Source: Marinobacterium mangrovicola | GTDB lineage: Bacteria > Pseudomonadota > Gammaproteobacteria > Pseudomonadales > Balneatricaceae | Reading direction: 5' to 3' | DNA: 64,000 nt | Assembly (NCBI RefSeq): GCF_004339595.1 | Contig: NZ_SMFU01000007.1 | Span: 1,238,658 to 1,302,657 of the forward strand | Shown: in pieces, positions 1 through 8,322 of the stretch | Position numbering within the stretch: position 1 is the first letter of the stretch | How the letters are laid out: every line of letters starts with the position of its first letter | The notes under the pieces: generated by a model | Told to the model about the DNA's origin: nothing | What the model saw: only the letters and a program-made list of their open reading frames with translations | The model's database searches: none | Translations under genes and position numbers: made by a program

Positions 1-1274
1 TCATTACCCCCACTCTGATTATCGGCGGCGTGCTCGGCCTCGGCTCCGAAATCCCCTATCTGATCAGCATGGCCCTCGTGGTTTCCGGGGTAGGTACTTT
101 TATCCAGGCACGTCGCCCTTTCGGCCTTGGTGCAGGGATGATCTGCGTTCAAGGCACAAGCTTTGCTTTTCTCAGCTCTGTATTGGCAGCCGGTTTTATC
201 GCCAAAGCCAAAGGCGGCGGCCCGGAAGAGATCCTGGCAATGATCTATGGCGTCTGTTTTTTCGGCGCATTTATCGAGATCGTGCTCAGCCAGTTCATCC
301 ATAAACTGCAGCGCGTCGTCACGCCGCTGGTTACCGGCATCGTGATCACCATTATCGGTATAAGCCTGATCAAGGTGGGCATGACCGATCTGGCCGGCGG
401 CTTTAATGCCCCCGATTTCGGCAGCGCCCAAAACCTGGCACTGGGCGGCGGTGTATTGGCGCTGATCATTATTCTGAACCAGTCCAGTAACTCCTGGATT
501 CGCCTGTCATCGATCATCATCGGTCTGTTGGTGGGTTATATCGCTGCCATCTTCATGGGCAAGGTCAGCTTCGACAATATCAGCGCCCCGCTATTCAGTA
601 TTCCCATGCCTTTCAAATACGGGTTTGACTTCGACTTCGGTGCTTTCATCCCGATCGCACTGATCTACCTCATCACCGCCATTGAATCCACCGGCGATTT
701 GACCGCCAATTCCATGGTGTCGAAACAGCCCCTGAAGGGTCCGGTTTACATCTCGCGTATCCGCGGTGGCGTCCTGGCCGACGGCTTTAACTCTGCACTG
801 GCGGCGGTGTTCAACACCTTCCCCAACACCACGTTCAGCCAGAACAACGGCGTGATTCAGCTCACCGGCGTAGCCAGCCGCTATATCGGTTATTACATCG
901 CCGTGATTCTGGTGATTCTTGGCCTGTTTCCGATCATCGGCGCCGTACTGCAGCAGATCCCGAAGCCGGTGGTTGGGGGCGCCACACTGGTGATGTTTGG
1001 CACCGTTGCCGCGGCGGGTGTGAAGATTCTCTCCACCGAGGAGCTGGATCGCCGCAAAATGCTGATCATGGCCGCCGCCTTTGGTATCGGCCTGGGGGTC
1101 ACTCTGGTCCCCAATCTGCTGGAACAGATGCCTAAGCTGGTACAGAACGTATTCGGCTCAGCTATCACCAGTGGCGGCCTGGTCGCCATACTCCTTACCT
1201 GGCTGATTCCGGATAAAACAACTTCCGAAGGCAACAAAGAAGCGGCACCTGAGGGTGATGCGAAAGAAGCGTAA
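1..1274 (+). CDS. NCS2 family nucleobase:cation symporter, xanthine permease type (5' end outside window)
   Basis: Inner-membrane symporter that would import xanthine or a related base with a cation. The reading frame is open from base 3 of the window, so the true start lies upstream; about 40-50 N-terminal residues appear missing compared with a family length near 460. The protein is almost entirely hydrophobic helices. The nucleobase-ascorbate transporter signature is seen at bases 840-869 as QNNGVIQLTG followed by VASR, the form found in E. coli XanQ, which favours xanthine over uracil; substrate assignment remains inference. It is followed by a strong terminator and then by a RutR-like regulator, and the window holds a full xanthine degradation pathway, which fits an uptake role. 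The C-terminal tail is short, charged and probably cytoplasmic. Confidence 0.9.
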   Translation, partial: ITPTLIIGGVLGLGSEIPYLISMALVVSGVGTFIQARRPFGLGAGMICVQGTSFAFLSSVLAAGFIAKAKGGGPEEILAMIYGVCFFGAFIEIVLSQFIHKLQRVVTPLVTGIVITIIGISLIKVGMTDLAGGFNAPDFGSAQNLALGGGVLALIIILNQSSNSWIRLSSIIIGLLVGYIAAIFMGKVSFDNISAPLFSIPMPFKYGFDFDFGAFIPIALIYLITAIESTGDLTANSMVSKQPLKGPVYISRIRGGVLADGFNSALAAVFNTFPNTTFSQNNGVIQLTGVASRYIGYYIAVILVILGLFPIIGAVLQQIPKPVVGGATLVMFGTVAAAGVKILSTEELDRRKMLIMAAAFGIGLGVTLVPNLLEQMPKLVQNVFGSAITSGGLVAILLTWLIPDKTTSEGNKEAAPEGDAKEA

Positions 1275-1279
1275 TAATA

Positions 1280-1305
1280 ATGGCCGCCCTCGAGGCGGCC
1301 ATTTT
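1280..1305 (+). terminator. Rho-independent terminator after the permease
   Basis: A nine-base stem (ATGGCCGCC with GGCGGCCAT) around a five-base loop is followed by a short T run, six bases after the permease stop codon. Confidence 0.8.
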
Positions 1306-1308
1306 GCG

Positions 1309-1392
1309 TATAATGCGCCGAGAGTGGTTAGGAGCGCGCAGAGACGCGCCCTGCCAAATGGAATGCAAGATGGGTACGTTGGAGTGGTCAGT
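1309..1392 (+). promoter_or_regulatory. Possible promoter and operator half-sites of the TetR gene
   Basis: A consensus -10 hexamer TATAAT is at 1309-1314. Two half-sites like the right arm of the RutR operator follow, TGGTTA near 1325 and AGTGGTCAG at 1383-1391; the second lies between the GGAG ribosome binding site and the start codon. The left arms do not match, so autoregulation is only suggested. Confidence 0.3.
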
Positions 1393-1394
1393 CC

Positions 1395-2045
1395 ATGCTG
1401 TTTAAATTAGATCCCGATACCAAAGCCAGGCCTGTGGGCGGCCGGATCCGCCAGAAAAACGAATCGATCATCCTGCGGGCTGCAGAGATCGAATTCGCCA
1501 ACTCGGGGTTCAAGGGCGCGAGCATGAACGATATTGCGCAGCGGGCAGACCTGCCCAAGGCCAATATCCACTACTACTTCAAGAACAAGCTGGGCCTCTA
1601 TATCGCTGTACTGAGCGATATTATCGAGCTCTGGGACAGCACGCTTAACGCGATCACCCCCGAGGACAATCCACGGGATGTGCTGATTACCTATGTTCAG
1701 CGCAAGATCGAATTCTCTGCACAGAATCCCCTGGCATCACGCATCTTCGCCAAGGAACTGATCAGCGGCGCTCCCAATATGAAGGAGTATTTCCGCGACG
1801 ATTACGCACTCTGGTTCAAGGGCCGTGCCGATATTTTTCGCGCCTGGGCTGCACAGGGCAAAATCGATCCCGAAGTCAGCCCTGAGCATCTGATCTTCCT
1901 GCTTTGGTCCGCCACCCAGCATTACGCCGACTTTTCTACCCAGATCGAAGCGGCGCTCGGTAAGGATCAGCTGGAGGAAGCGGACTACCAGGATGCGGCC
2001 AGCACCCTTCTCCATATCATTCTAAAAGGCTGCGGCATCAAATAA
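1395..2045 (+). CDS. TetR family regulator, RutR/YcdC-like
   Basis: DNA-binding repressor of 216 residues. An N-terminal TetR helix-turn-helix covers about residues 22-70 (ILRAAEIEFANSGFKGASM, then IAQRADLPKANIHYYFKNK), and the remainder matches the YcdC/RutR type ligand domain, including the ASRIFAKELISGAP segment. E. coli RutR binds uracil or thymine and controls pyrimidine and purine degradation genes. Here the gene sits between a xanthine-type permease and a nucleoside deoxyribosyltransferase-like gene, and palindromes resembling the RutR operator occur 29-35 kb away in front of the xanthine degradation and nucleoside uptake units. The likely effector is a nucleobase; which one cannot be read from the sequence. 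The ATG is preceded by GGAG at ten bases. Confidence 0.85.
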   Translation: MLFKLDPDTKARPVGGRIRQKNESIILRAAEIEFANSGFKGASMNDIAQRADLPKANIHYYFKNKLGLYIAVLSDIIELWDSTLNAITPEDNPRDVLITYVQRKIEFSAQNPLASRIFAKELISGAPNMKEYFRDDYALWFKGRADIFRAWAAQGKIDPEVSPEHLIFLLWSATQHYADFSTQIEAALGKDQLEEADYQDAASTLLHIILKGCGIK

Positions 2046-2058
2046 GGCGTATCTATTT

Positions 2059-2604
2059 ATGAGCCTGAAGATCTATCTCGCTGGACCCGATGTATTCCGT
2101 GCAGACGCCAAAGAGCTTGGTGAAGCCAAGGCGAAAATCTGCGCAGAGTACGGCTTCGAAGGCCTGTTTCCTCTCGACGCCAATGTGGATCTGAGCAACC
2201 TGACACCCTTTGAGTCAGGCCTTGCGATCTATGGCGCGGATATCGAACTGATGGATCGCTGCGACCTGATCGTCGCCAACATGACGCCGTTCCGCGGTCC
2301 AGGCCTGGATGGCGGCACCGCCTTCGAGATGGGCTATATGCGCGCCCAGGGCAAACCCGTCTGGGGCTACACCCTGGATCCACGAGACTACGGCGAGCGA
2401 GTCGAGCAACCCGAACCGGGTTGGGATGTTCAGAAGCAGCATGTGGAAGCGTTCGGCATGGCTGACAACCTGATGCTGGTCGGCTCTATCGCGGAAAGCG
2501 GCGGTGAGCTGTTACGCGAAGCCGGCGATCCAGCCGAACCCCAGCATCACCTTAGCGCCTTTCGAAAAGTAATCGAGAAACTGGCTGCAAGCCAAAAAAG
2601 ATAA
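2059..2604 (+). CDS. Nucleoside 2-deoxyribosyltransferase family protein
   Basis: Cytosolic protein of 181 residues of the nucleoside 2-deoxyribosyltransferase (COG3613) family, which exchanges or hydrolyses the base of deoxynucleosides or nucleotides. The family pattern is clear: IYLAGPDVF at the N terminus, the acidic CDLIVANMTPFRGPGLDGG motif near residues 72-91, and the glutamate-bearing GTAFEMGYMRAQGKPVWGY segment. It begins 13 bases after the TetR stop, so the two are probably one transcript, supporting a salvage role in nucleobase metabolism. The exact substrate is not determined. A bidirectional terminator follows. Confidence 0.85.
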   Translation: MSLKIYLAGPDVFRADAKELGEAKAKICAEYGFEGLFPLDANVDLSNLTPFESGLAIYGADIELMDRCDLIVANMTPFRGPGLDGGTAFEMGYMRAQGKPVWGYTLDPRDYGERVEQPEPGWDVQKQHVEAFGMADNLMLVGSIAESGGELLREAGDPAEPQHHLSAFRKVIEKLAASQKR

Positions 2605-2609
2605 CGCTC

Positions 2610-2634
2610 AAAGCCCGCGATTGCGGGCTTTTTT
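2610..2634. terminator. Bidirectional terminator
   Basis: Stem AAAGCCCGC with GCGGGCTTT, flanked by a T run on the right and by A residues on the left, between two convergent genes. Confidence 0.8.
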
Positions 2635-3305
2635 CATTGAATCTGACTAACCGCCAACACCGAGATAATCCGCTGCGCCGCGCCACTCCAGACATAACGA
2701 TAGTGACCGCCCTGCGCAGGAATTGACGTCGCCTTAGGCGTGAACAGCGCCACGCACTCCCCCTGCTTCTGCCGCACGCTGTTATAGAGCAGCCCAGCCA
2801 CCCCTGACTGACGACGCCCCAACGCAAAACGCTGAGAAGGCGCGTAATCGCTCGGATGGTGCAGATCGGCGTAGTCATCGCCACGAATGTCCTCCAGTGG
2901 CAGCTGAATCACGCTGATATATTCACGCAGCGTTACTTCGGTATCCGGCTCCTGGGTCGCCGAGAGAAAGCGCTCCCGGTGATAACGGGTTTCAGCTATT
3001 GCGACCTCCAGCGAATTACCAGCGTAATAGACGCCATAGCGACCATCGGTAAAACGACTGGCCTGACCGATATGGGTAAATGCCGCCATAACCGGCGTAG
3101 AGCCCGGGCCCGAGATCCGCTCCGATGCTGGCACCAACCGCAGATCGCCGGCTTCATCCCGCAGGCGATCGTTGGTCAGGCTCTCTATCTCAAAGATGAT
3201 CTCCAGATCCTCTGGATCGGCAACGGTTTCAAACAGATTGATCGGTGGAAAGTGACTCGGCACCAGTCGATGCGCCCGCTCCCAGTCAGGTATCAGCTGC
3301 TGCAT
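2634..3305 (-). CDS. RES domain toxin of a RES/Xre toxin-antitoxin pair
   Basis: Protein of 223 residues with a RES domain. Members of this family studied elsewhere are NAD-degrading or NAD-dependent ADP-ribosylating toxins. The RES core is seen at about residues 82-112 (RFTDGRYGVYYAGNSLEVAI followed by AETRYHRERF), with an arginine, a tyrosine and a glutamate in the expected places, and a later serine-containing segment. It lies three bases downstream of the Xre-type antitoxin gene on the same strand, the usual order of this toxin-antitoxin class. A bidirectional terminator ends the unit. Toxicity is inferred from the family. Confidence 0.85.
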   Translation of the reverse strand: MQQLIPDWERAHRLVPSHFPPINLFETVADPEDLEIIFEIESLTNDRLRDEAGDLRLVPASERISGPGSTPVMAAFTHIGQASRFTDGRYGVYYAGNSLEVAIAETRYHRERFLSATQEPDTEVTLREYISVIQLPLEDIRGDDYADLHHPSDYAPSQRFALGRRQSGVAGLLYNSVRQKQGECVALFTPKATSIPAQGGHYRYVWSGAAQRIISVLAVSQIQ

Positions 3306-3308
3306 CCC

Positions 3309-3728
3309 TTAGCCTCGCATGTAATCAAGATAACGCCTGACATCCGCCAGATTGATCACGCTGCCCTTGAGCATCACATCCAGCGCGGAATCCCCATCAA
3401 AATCCCGGTTCTCCTTCTTAGGCCAGGCGTTGGCCTGCTCTTCTGTGGGAAACAGAATCCGCAGTGCCTTATAGATCCCCAGCACATAGGAGATACGTTC
3501 CAGCGTATCGCGAGTTAGCGTGGGGCCCTCGCCATTACGCCACTTGTAGAAAGTCGTGCGCGGCGGATCGCCCAGCAGCACCTTCTGCTGCTGACTGCTC
3601 AGCCCCCAGCCATCGGTGATTCGGAAAAAGGTTTTTAGCGCCACATCGGATTTACGACGATCATCCGCCTGCATTGCGCCTTCGGGATTGGCCATCATTC
3701 TGGACACCCTGAATCGGTTAACATACAT
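3309..3728 (-). CDS. Xre/MbcA/ParS-type antitoxin
   Basis: Antitoxin of 139 residues paired with the RES toxin just downstream. The N-terminal half carries a helix-turn-helix (LSSQQQKVLLGDPPRTTFYK, then WRNGEGPTL), and the C-terminal half is the toxin-binding DUF2384-type region with the typical AWPKKENRDFDGDSALDVML stretch. The start at 3728 has AGGGAA eight bases before it; ATG codons at 3698 or 3695, preceded by AGGG, are also possible and would remove about ten residues. Such antitoxins usually repress their own operon. Confidence 0.8.
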   Translation of the reverse strand: MYVNRFRVSRMMANPEGAMQADDRRKSDVALKTFFRITDGWGLSSQQQKVLLGDPPRTTFYKWRNGEGPTLTRDTLERISYVLGIYKALRILFPTEEQANAWPKKENRDFDGDSALDVMLKGSVINLADVRRYLDYMRG

Positions 3729-4343
3729 CAAGCGTATTCCCTATGGGGATTTATTGCAATTATAGTTCCCAACGGATCGCCGATAGCACTCTCTACGGAT
3801 AGTTTGGACCGGGCTATTACAGATCTCGGTGAGAATGTAGCGCCTGAGCAGAGCTTGGCAATCGAGTTCCAGCGCGAATTAGATCACTCCCGCAAAAGTA
3901 ACCGAAAGCCTGCGAATATCAGCTTCCAGGCACTCAGTCGGGGGTTAAGAGCAATACTTGCGGCGACCGTCTGTTAGCACACAGAGCACACTCTCAAGAC
4001 AATCAGCCAGCTGCTCCCAGCTGCAGAGCACCGATGACATCTATTGATTTGAATTTAGTTGATGACATCCAGTCGATTGAGGGGAGCAGAGCTTAAGTGC
4101 TTGTTTTATCAAGCGGCTATGCTCTAAATTGTGCCGGGCAACACAAGGCAAGGTCGCTGGCTCTCAGAACATAGTGGACTGACGGTTACAGGTTGATAGA
4201 CAGGGTACCCCGCAAAATGGGCACGCCCGTTTTCACCGGAAAAGAATGGCTTGATATCTTAATTTATCCATTTTTTTCAAAACTTAGATCGACTCCACCG
4301 GTCTTTGACTGAGGCCGTAAATATGCATACGCAGTATCAGAAT
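3729..4343. other. Gene-free stretch, left flank of the cassette-like region
   Basis: About 600 bases without a credible gene. The left end holds the toxin-antitoxin promoter. A 15-base word TTAGCACACAGAGCA at 3974-3988 recurs exactly at 8440-8454. The right end becomes AT-rich. No transposase fragment or tRNA was recognised. Confidence 0.4.
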
Positions 4344-4350
4344 GTTAGGT
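4344..4350 (+). other. Possible integron core site at the left edge of a cassette
   Basis: GTTAGGT fits the attC/attI core consensus GTTRRRY and lies 14 bases before the start codon of the SUKH-like gene, with a ribosome binding site directly after it, as is usual at the 5' edge of gene cassettes. No partner R box was found upstream, so a secondary-site insertion or chance are both possible. Confidence 0.35.
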
Positions 4351-4364
4351 ACGGGAGAAAAATC

Positions 4365-4871
4365 ATGGATAGATTATTTCCACAATTGTTAAAACAGCTC
4401 CATGAAATTGAAATCGATTACGACATCGATGAGATAGATTACGAGCCTTACGAAAGCTTTAACTCAGAAGAAGACACATCGACCTGGATTAAAGCCTGGA
4501 CCGGTAACGACGCGTTAGATGGTCGGGAATACCTAATCTTCGGTCAGGACGGTACTGGCGGCTACGCTGCATTTTGGCTGGTGCATGACACCGACGATAT
4601 CTTGATGCAACCGGTCGTGTTTTTTGGCTCTGAGGGGCAAGTAGGCGTTGTCGCCAGTAACTTTTATGAGCTTTGCTGGTTATTCGCGGCCGGTTTTGGC
4701 CCCTATGAATCGGTTGAATACCCCGATCTCGAAAGGCCTGGAATCCCCAAGTTTGAAGATTTTGCTAAAGCCCACGCGGCAGAATATCGCGCTTCTGTCA
4801 CTGAGATTTTGGCCAGGGCAAAGAGGGAGTTTCCGGATTTTGAACAACGCATTGATGAGCTGTGCAACTGA
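4365..4871 (+). CDS. SMI1/KNR4 (SUKH) family-like protein
   Basis: Acidic cytosolic protein of 168 residues. The central part (LIFGQDGTGGYAAFWLV, then PVVFFGSEGQVGVVASN and FYELCWLFAAGFGPYES) resembles the SUKH superfamily, which includes many immunity proteins against secreted nuclease toxins and is common in mobile cassettes. I chose the ATG at 4365 because GGGAG precedes it by about eight bases; an upstream in-frame start at 4305 would add 20 residues that do not look conserved. The gene is AT-richer than its surroundings and is directly followed by a 60-base attC-like element, so it looks like the content of an integron cassette. No cognate toxin is visible, and an immunity role is inference. 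Confidence 0.6.
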   Translation: MDRLFPQLLKQLHEIEIDYDIDEIDYEPYESFNSEEDTSTWIKAWTGNDALDGREYLIFGQDGTGGYAAFWLVHDTDDILMQPVVFFGSEGQVGVVASNFYELCWLFAAGFGPYESVEYPDLERPGIPKFEDFAKAHAAEYRASVTEILARAKREFPDFEQRIDELCN

Positions 4872-4879
4872 AATAGTGC

Positions 4880-4939
4880 TCCTAACGAATCAAATCACAG
4901 GGTTACCCGCTACTGGTGCCGGTGTTTGAGACGTTAGCT
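4880..4939 (+). other. Probable integron attC site (59-base-element type)
   Basis: A 60-base imperfect palindrome between the SUKH-like and CbrC-like genes. The outer arms CTAACG (4882-4887) and CGTTAG (4932-4937) pair perfectly; after a two-base unpaired spacer, TCAAATCAC (4890-4898) pairs with GTGTTTGA (4922-4929) leaving one extrahelical T. Core boxes TCCTAAC and GTTAGCT each match the RYYYAAC and GTTRRRY consensus at six of seven positions. Outer box, spacer, inner box with one bulged base is the architecture that integron integrases recognise. Confidence 0.6.
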
Positions 4940-4954
4940 TCCTTTGGAGACCCT

Positions 4955-5482
4955 ATGGACCTACCTATTTTTAAGTACCATCCAGACCCTATAGGCACGG
5001 GCGCTATTGAGAAAACGCAAGACGAATGCGAGTGCTGTGAACAACGCAGAGGGTATAAAGCCACTTCAACTATCTACGCAATCGATGATATTGAAACAAT
5101 TTGCCCTTGGTGCATTGCTAACGGTGCAGCGGCTGAAAAATTTGATGGTGCATTTTCCGACGCACACCCACTACTCTCAGATGGCATCGACCCAAAGATT
5201 GTAGATGAAGTATGCAAAAGAACTCCTGGCTTTATTACCTGGCAGCAAGAACGTTGGCTTTCACATTGTGATGATGCATGTGAATTTCTCGGGGATGCAG
5301 ATAAATCAGATCTGGAAGCGTTATCGGGCGAAAGCCTCAAAGAGTTTCTCTCAGCCGAGCACATCGAAGCGGAGTACTGGCCAGATATCCTGGCAGGTTA
5401 CGAAAAAGGCGGTCACATAGCGGTCTACAAGTTTAGGTGTAGAGGCTGCGGCCAACACAGATTTTATGCTGATACTGATTAA
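4955..5482 (+). CDS. CbrC (UPF0167) family protein
   Basis: Protein of 175 residues matching the CbrC/UPF0167 family, named after an E. coli gene linked to colicin E2 tolerance. The family start LPIFKYHPDPIGTGAI is present, followed by three CxxC pairs: CECC at about residue 25, CPWC at about residue 51 and CRGC near the C terminus, so it probably binds zinc. The ATG at 4955 is preceded by TTGGAG; the frame extends 13 codons further upstream into the attC-like element, which argues against the earlier start. As the second gene after an attC-like site it looks like a cassette gene. Molecular function is unknown. Confidence 0.75.
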   Translation: MDLPIFKYHPDPIGTGAIEKTQDECECCEQRRGYKATSTIYAIDDIETICPWCIANGAAAEKFDGAFSDAHPLLSDGIDPKIVDEVCKRTPGFITWQQERWLSHCDDACEFLGDADKSDLEALSGESLKEFLSAEHIEAEYWPDILAGYEKGGHIAVYKFRCRGCGQHRFYADTD

Positions 5483-5668
5483 AGCCAAAAACATCTACCT
5501 CAGTATATAAACAAGCTCTGCTTCAAAAGCCGCCGGATTCGGACGTTATGGCTATGGAGACTCTATCTTCTATCTCCTATTTGTCACGCCGGCGGTATCC
5601 AATAGCCCGCTGCTCCAGGTTGCCTGGTTCAATCACCAATACCCGAAGGCGCGGGCTCCCCGCACTCA

Positions 5669-6016
5669 CTACTCCCGGTTCAACGCTTCCAGCAGTTCAA
5701 TCTCAAATATCAGGTTGGAGTTTGGCGGGATCTTGTCACCAAAACCGCGCTCGCCATAGCCCTTATCCGCAGGCACGAACAGTTTCCGTTTGCCTCCCAC
5801 CTTCATGCCGACAAGCCCCTCAACCCAGGCTGCAATCAATTTTTTACGGCTTAGCACGACCTGAAACGGCTCATCTCTCTCATACGAAGAATCAAACTCG
5901 GTTCCATCCTCCAGACAGCCTCGATAGTGAGCCGTGATTAAGGCACCGCCCTTTTTCACTTCGGTACCTGTACCCTCGACCAGATCTTCAGCAACCAGTT
6001 GTTCAAATTCAGCCAT
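5669..6016 (-). CDS. Small FKBP-type peptidyl-prolyl cis-trans isomerase
   Basis: Single-domain FKBP of 115 residues that would speed proline isomerisation during folding. The conserved core is complete: LVEGTGTEVKKGGALITAHY, EDGTEFDSSYERDEPFQVVL, VEGLVGMKVGGKRKLFVPAD, GYGERGFGDKIPPNSNLIFE and the final IELLEA. There is no signal peptide from the ATG at 6016, so it is probably cytosolic. The open frame continues 43 codons upstream, but that part is not FKBP-like and the family start is MAEFEQLV. The gene stands alone between the cassette-like region and an aminotransferase. Confidence 0.9.
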   Translation of the reverse strand: MAEFEQLVAEDLVEGTGTEVKKGGALITAHYRGCLEDGTEFDSSYERDEPFQVVLSRKKLIAAWVEGLVGMKVGGKRKLFVPADKGYGERGFGDKIPPNSNLIFEIELLEALNRE

Positions 6017-6182
6017 TTTTTGCCCTGCCAGTATCAATAACACGCTTATCGGGGCATTTAATAACGCCAGGCAACAGGTATCAACGGACGGATGATACTG
6101 CCCCGAAATTCTTCGCCTGATCACACGGGAGATTAGGTATCTCACAACCGCTGATGCACTGTCGTGGCGATGCTGATCAGCG

Positions 6183-7325
6183 CTATATCAACACACGGGC
6201 CAAACGGCGAACCGCCTCTCTAAGCGTATCTGGAGCCTCGTGACTGAAATTCAGCCGCAATGCTGGCTCAGCTGACACGCCCTTAGGGTAAAACGCTGTG
6301 CTGGGCACCACCGCTACGCGTTTCGTTAGAGCAGCTCTGGCAACTGCCGCGGAATCAAGGACTGGCAGCTTAAGCCAGAGAAACATACCGCCCTGCACCG
6401 GTTCAGCATCGAATCCCTCTCCGAGGTATTCAGACAAAGCTGTCGCCAATGCCTGATAACGTTCGCTATATAGGTCACAAAGCTGCCGGATATGCCCAGG
6501 AAAGCCAGGGTGGGTAATCAGGTCCAATATCAGGGCCTGCATCGGGATGCTTGAGTGTAGATCGGACGCCTGTTTTACCCTGATCAACGCTGGTAGCCAG
6601 TCTCGCGGACCGCTTAGCATGCCTAAACGGATCCCGGGCGTTGCGATTTTTGAAAAAGAGCGTAATACCAGCGCTCGCTCGGGACAGAAAGTCGACACCA
6701 GGGGCAACTCCTTACCGGCGAAACGTAGTTCCCGATACGGCGCATCCTCAATCAGCGCAACACCATAGCGATCACATAATGAGGCCACTTTTTGCCTGAC
6801 CTCCAATGTCCAACAAACTCCGGTCGGGTTATGAAAATCAGGCACGGCATAGAAAAGCTTTACCTGTCCCGATGCAAACAGGGACTCCAGCGCATCCAGA
6901 TCGGGACCATCCCTGTGTTGCTGAACCGGGTGAATTGCCGCCCTCGCCATGCCAAATACCTGCAATGCGCCGGGGTAACTCGGCGCCTCCATTGCGACAC
7001 CGTCACCCGGGTTCAGGAATGTGCGGGCAATAAGATCGAGCCCCTGCTGGGAGCCGCTACAAACCATCATTCGATGGGAAGACGCCACCTGATACAGGTT
7101 TTCCAAATGATCAAGTAAAGGCCGGTAACCGGCTGTTTCTCCGTACTGAAATAGCTCGGCATGCCTGGGTAACTCTGCGATGCTCTCTGCCATTAATGAC
7201 AACGGAAACCGGTCTGTTGCCGGCAGCCCTCCTGCCAGTGAAATGATCCCTTCGGCCGTTGCCGCCGCCAGAATTTCACGAATGTAGGATGGGTGGATGT
7301 GCTGTAGATGGGTGGCAACTTGCAT
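6183..7325 (-). CDS. PLP-dependent class I/II aminotransferase (2-aminoadipate aminotransferase-like)
   Basis: Fold-type I aminotransferase of 380 residues. The N terminus (IREILAAATAEGIISLAGGL) and the lysine motif SFSKIATPGIRLG, which holds the PLP Schiff-base lysine, are those of the LysN/2-aminoadipate or aromatic aminotransferase branch related to MocR C-terminal domains; PDFHNPTG carries the conserved asparagine and proline, and IEDAPYRELRF the PLP-contacting aspartate. Substrate is not known. It is divergent from an AraC-type regulator with a 124-base shared promoter region, so that regulator may control it. Confidence 0.85.
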   Translation of the reverse strand: MQVATHLQHIHPSYIREILAAATAEGIISLAGGLPATDRFPLSLMAESIAELPRHAELFQYGETAGYRPLLDHLENLYQVASSHRMMVCSGSQQGLDLIARTFLNPGDGVAMEAPSYPGALQVFGMARAAIHPVQQHRDGPDLDALESLFASGQVKLFYAVPDFHNPTGVCWTLEVRQKVASLCDRYGVALIEDAPYRELRFAGKELPLVSTFCPERALVLRSFSKIATPGIRLGMLSGPRDWLPALIRVKQASDLHSSIPMQALILDLITHPGFPGHIRQLCDLYSERYQALATALSEYLGEGFDAEPVQGGMFLWLKLPVLDSAAVARAALTKRVAVVPSTAFYPKGVSAEPALRLNFSHEAPDTLREAVRRLARVLI

Positions 7326-7449
7326 AAGACTTTCTCCTTTTCAACTCATACTACTCATGCCAAGTTACCCAGGATTGTCCGTTTATATCTCTATATTTGT
7401 TCTTTTATAATTAACTAATTGTTCATTTATGCTATTCGAGTAACGATAC

Positions 7450-8322
7450 ATGGCTTCAGAGCAGCAGATATCCCGCATCAACGATGTCCTGTACGAGATA
7501 CACCGCGATACATCCGCTGAGCTATCGGCTGACGTGCTTGCAAAGGTCGCGGCCTATTCTGAACAGCATTTTCACCGCGTCTTTCAGGAAGTGGTTGGCG
7601 AATCGGTGCACCAATACGTCAGGCGCACGCGGCTGGAACAAGCAGCGAATCAACTGATGTTTGACCGCAAACGTCCGGTATTGGAGGTAGCAGAGCAATG
7701 CGGTTTTGCATCCCTGTCTTCATTTACCAAGGCATTTAAGTCGACCTTTGGAGTCACTCCGGGGCGCTGGAGAACCGAAGAACCGGATACCAATGATCCG
7801 CCTTACCTAATTGATGATGAGATAGCCCAGGCATATACGCGCTTGCAGGCGATCGACCTCCCCACCCCCAACCTTGTGGAGTTGCCGGAACAACCAGTGG
7901 CATACGTGCGCCACCTGGGATACGGCCGCGATATCCGCCTGGCGTGGCAAACCTTGCAAGCCTGGGCCGCAGCAGAGGAGCAACCTTTTGAGACTCAACT
8001 CGGACTGCACCATTCAAACCCTGCGTGGGTACCACTGGACCAATGCCGTTACGTTGCCTGCCTGGCCATTGATAAACCCATTCTCAGGAAAGGTAGAGTG
8101 AGCAGCATGTGCATACCAGGCGGGCTGCACGCGGCGTTTGACTTGACCGGTGTATACGGGGAGTTACTGCCTTACCTGAGCAAAATACTCGATCAATGGC
8201 TGCCCTCTTCCGGCTTCAGGGCGAAAACAACACCAGCTTTTGCACACTATCGAAACAACCATTTTCTAGCTCCAGATGAGCGCTTCGATCTGACGTTCTA
8301 CCTGCCCATTTCGCTTTGGTAG
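7450..8322 (+). CDS. AraC family regulator with GyrI-like effector domain
   Basis: Transcription factor of 290 residues with the helix-turn-helix pair at the N terminus (residues 8-105; YSEQHFHRVFQEVVGESVHQ and CGFASLSSFTKAFKSTFG) and a GyrI-like small-molecule binding domain from about residue 140 to the end. This order is shared with Rob and SoxS-type multidrug regulators such as SAV and Rob, where the C-terminal domain senses hydrophobic compounds. It is transcribed away from the aminotransferase, which is the most likely target. The intergenic part is AT-rich. Confidence 0.85.
   Translation: MASEQQISRINDVLYEIHRDTSAELSADVLAKVAAYSEQHFHRVFQEVVGESVHQYVRRTRLEQAANQLMFDRKRPVLEVAEQCGFASLSSFTKAFKSTFGVTPGRWRTEEPDTNDPPYLIDDEIAQAYTRLQAIDLPTPNLVELPEQPVAYVRHLGYGRDIRLAWQTLQAWAAAEEQPFETQLGLHHSNPAWVPLDQCRYVACLAIDKPILRKGRVSSMCIPGGLHAAFDLTGVYGELLPYLSKILDQWLPSSGFRAKTTPAFAHYRNNHFLAPDERFDLTFYLPISLW

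Noticed and set aside
5483-5551. A second attC site after the CbrC-like gene
   Set aside because: GTTATGG at 5545-5551 ends a stretch with the right spacing, but it departs from GTTRRRY and no upstream R box or L box pairs with it. At best a degraded site.
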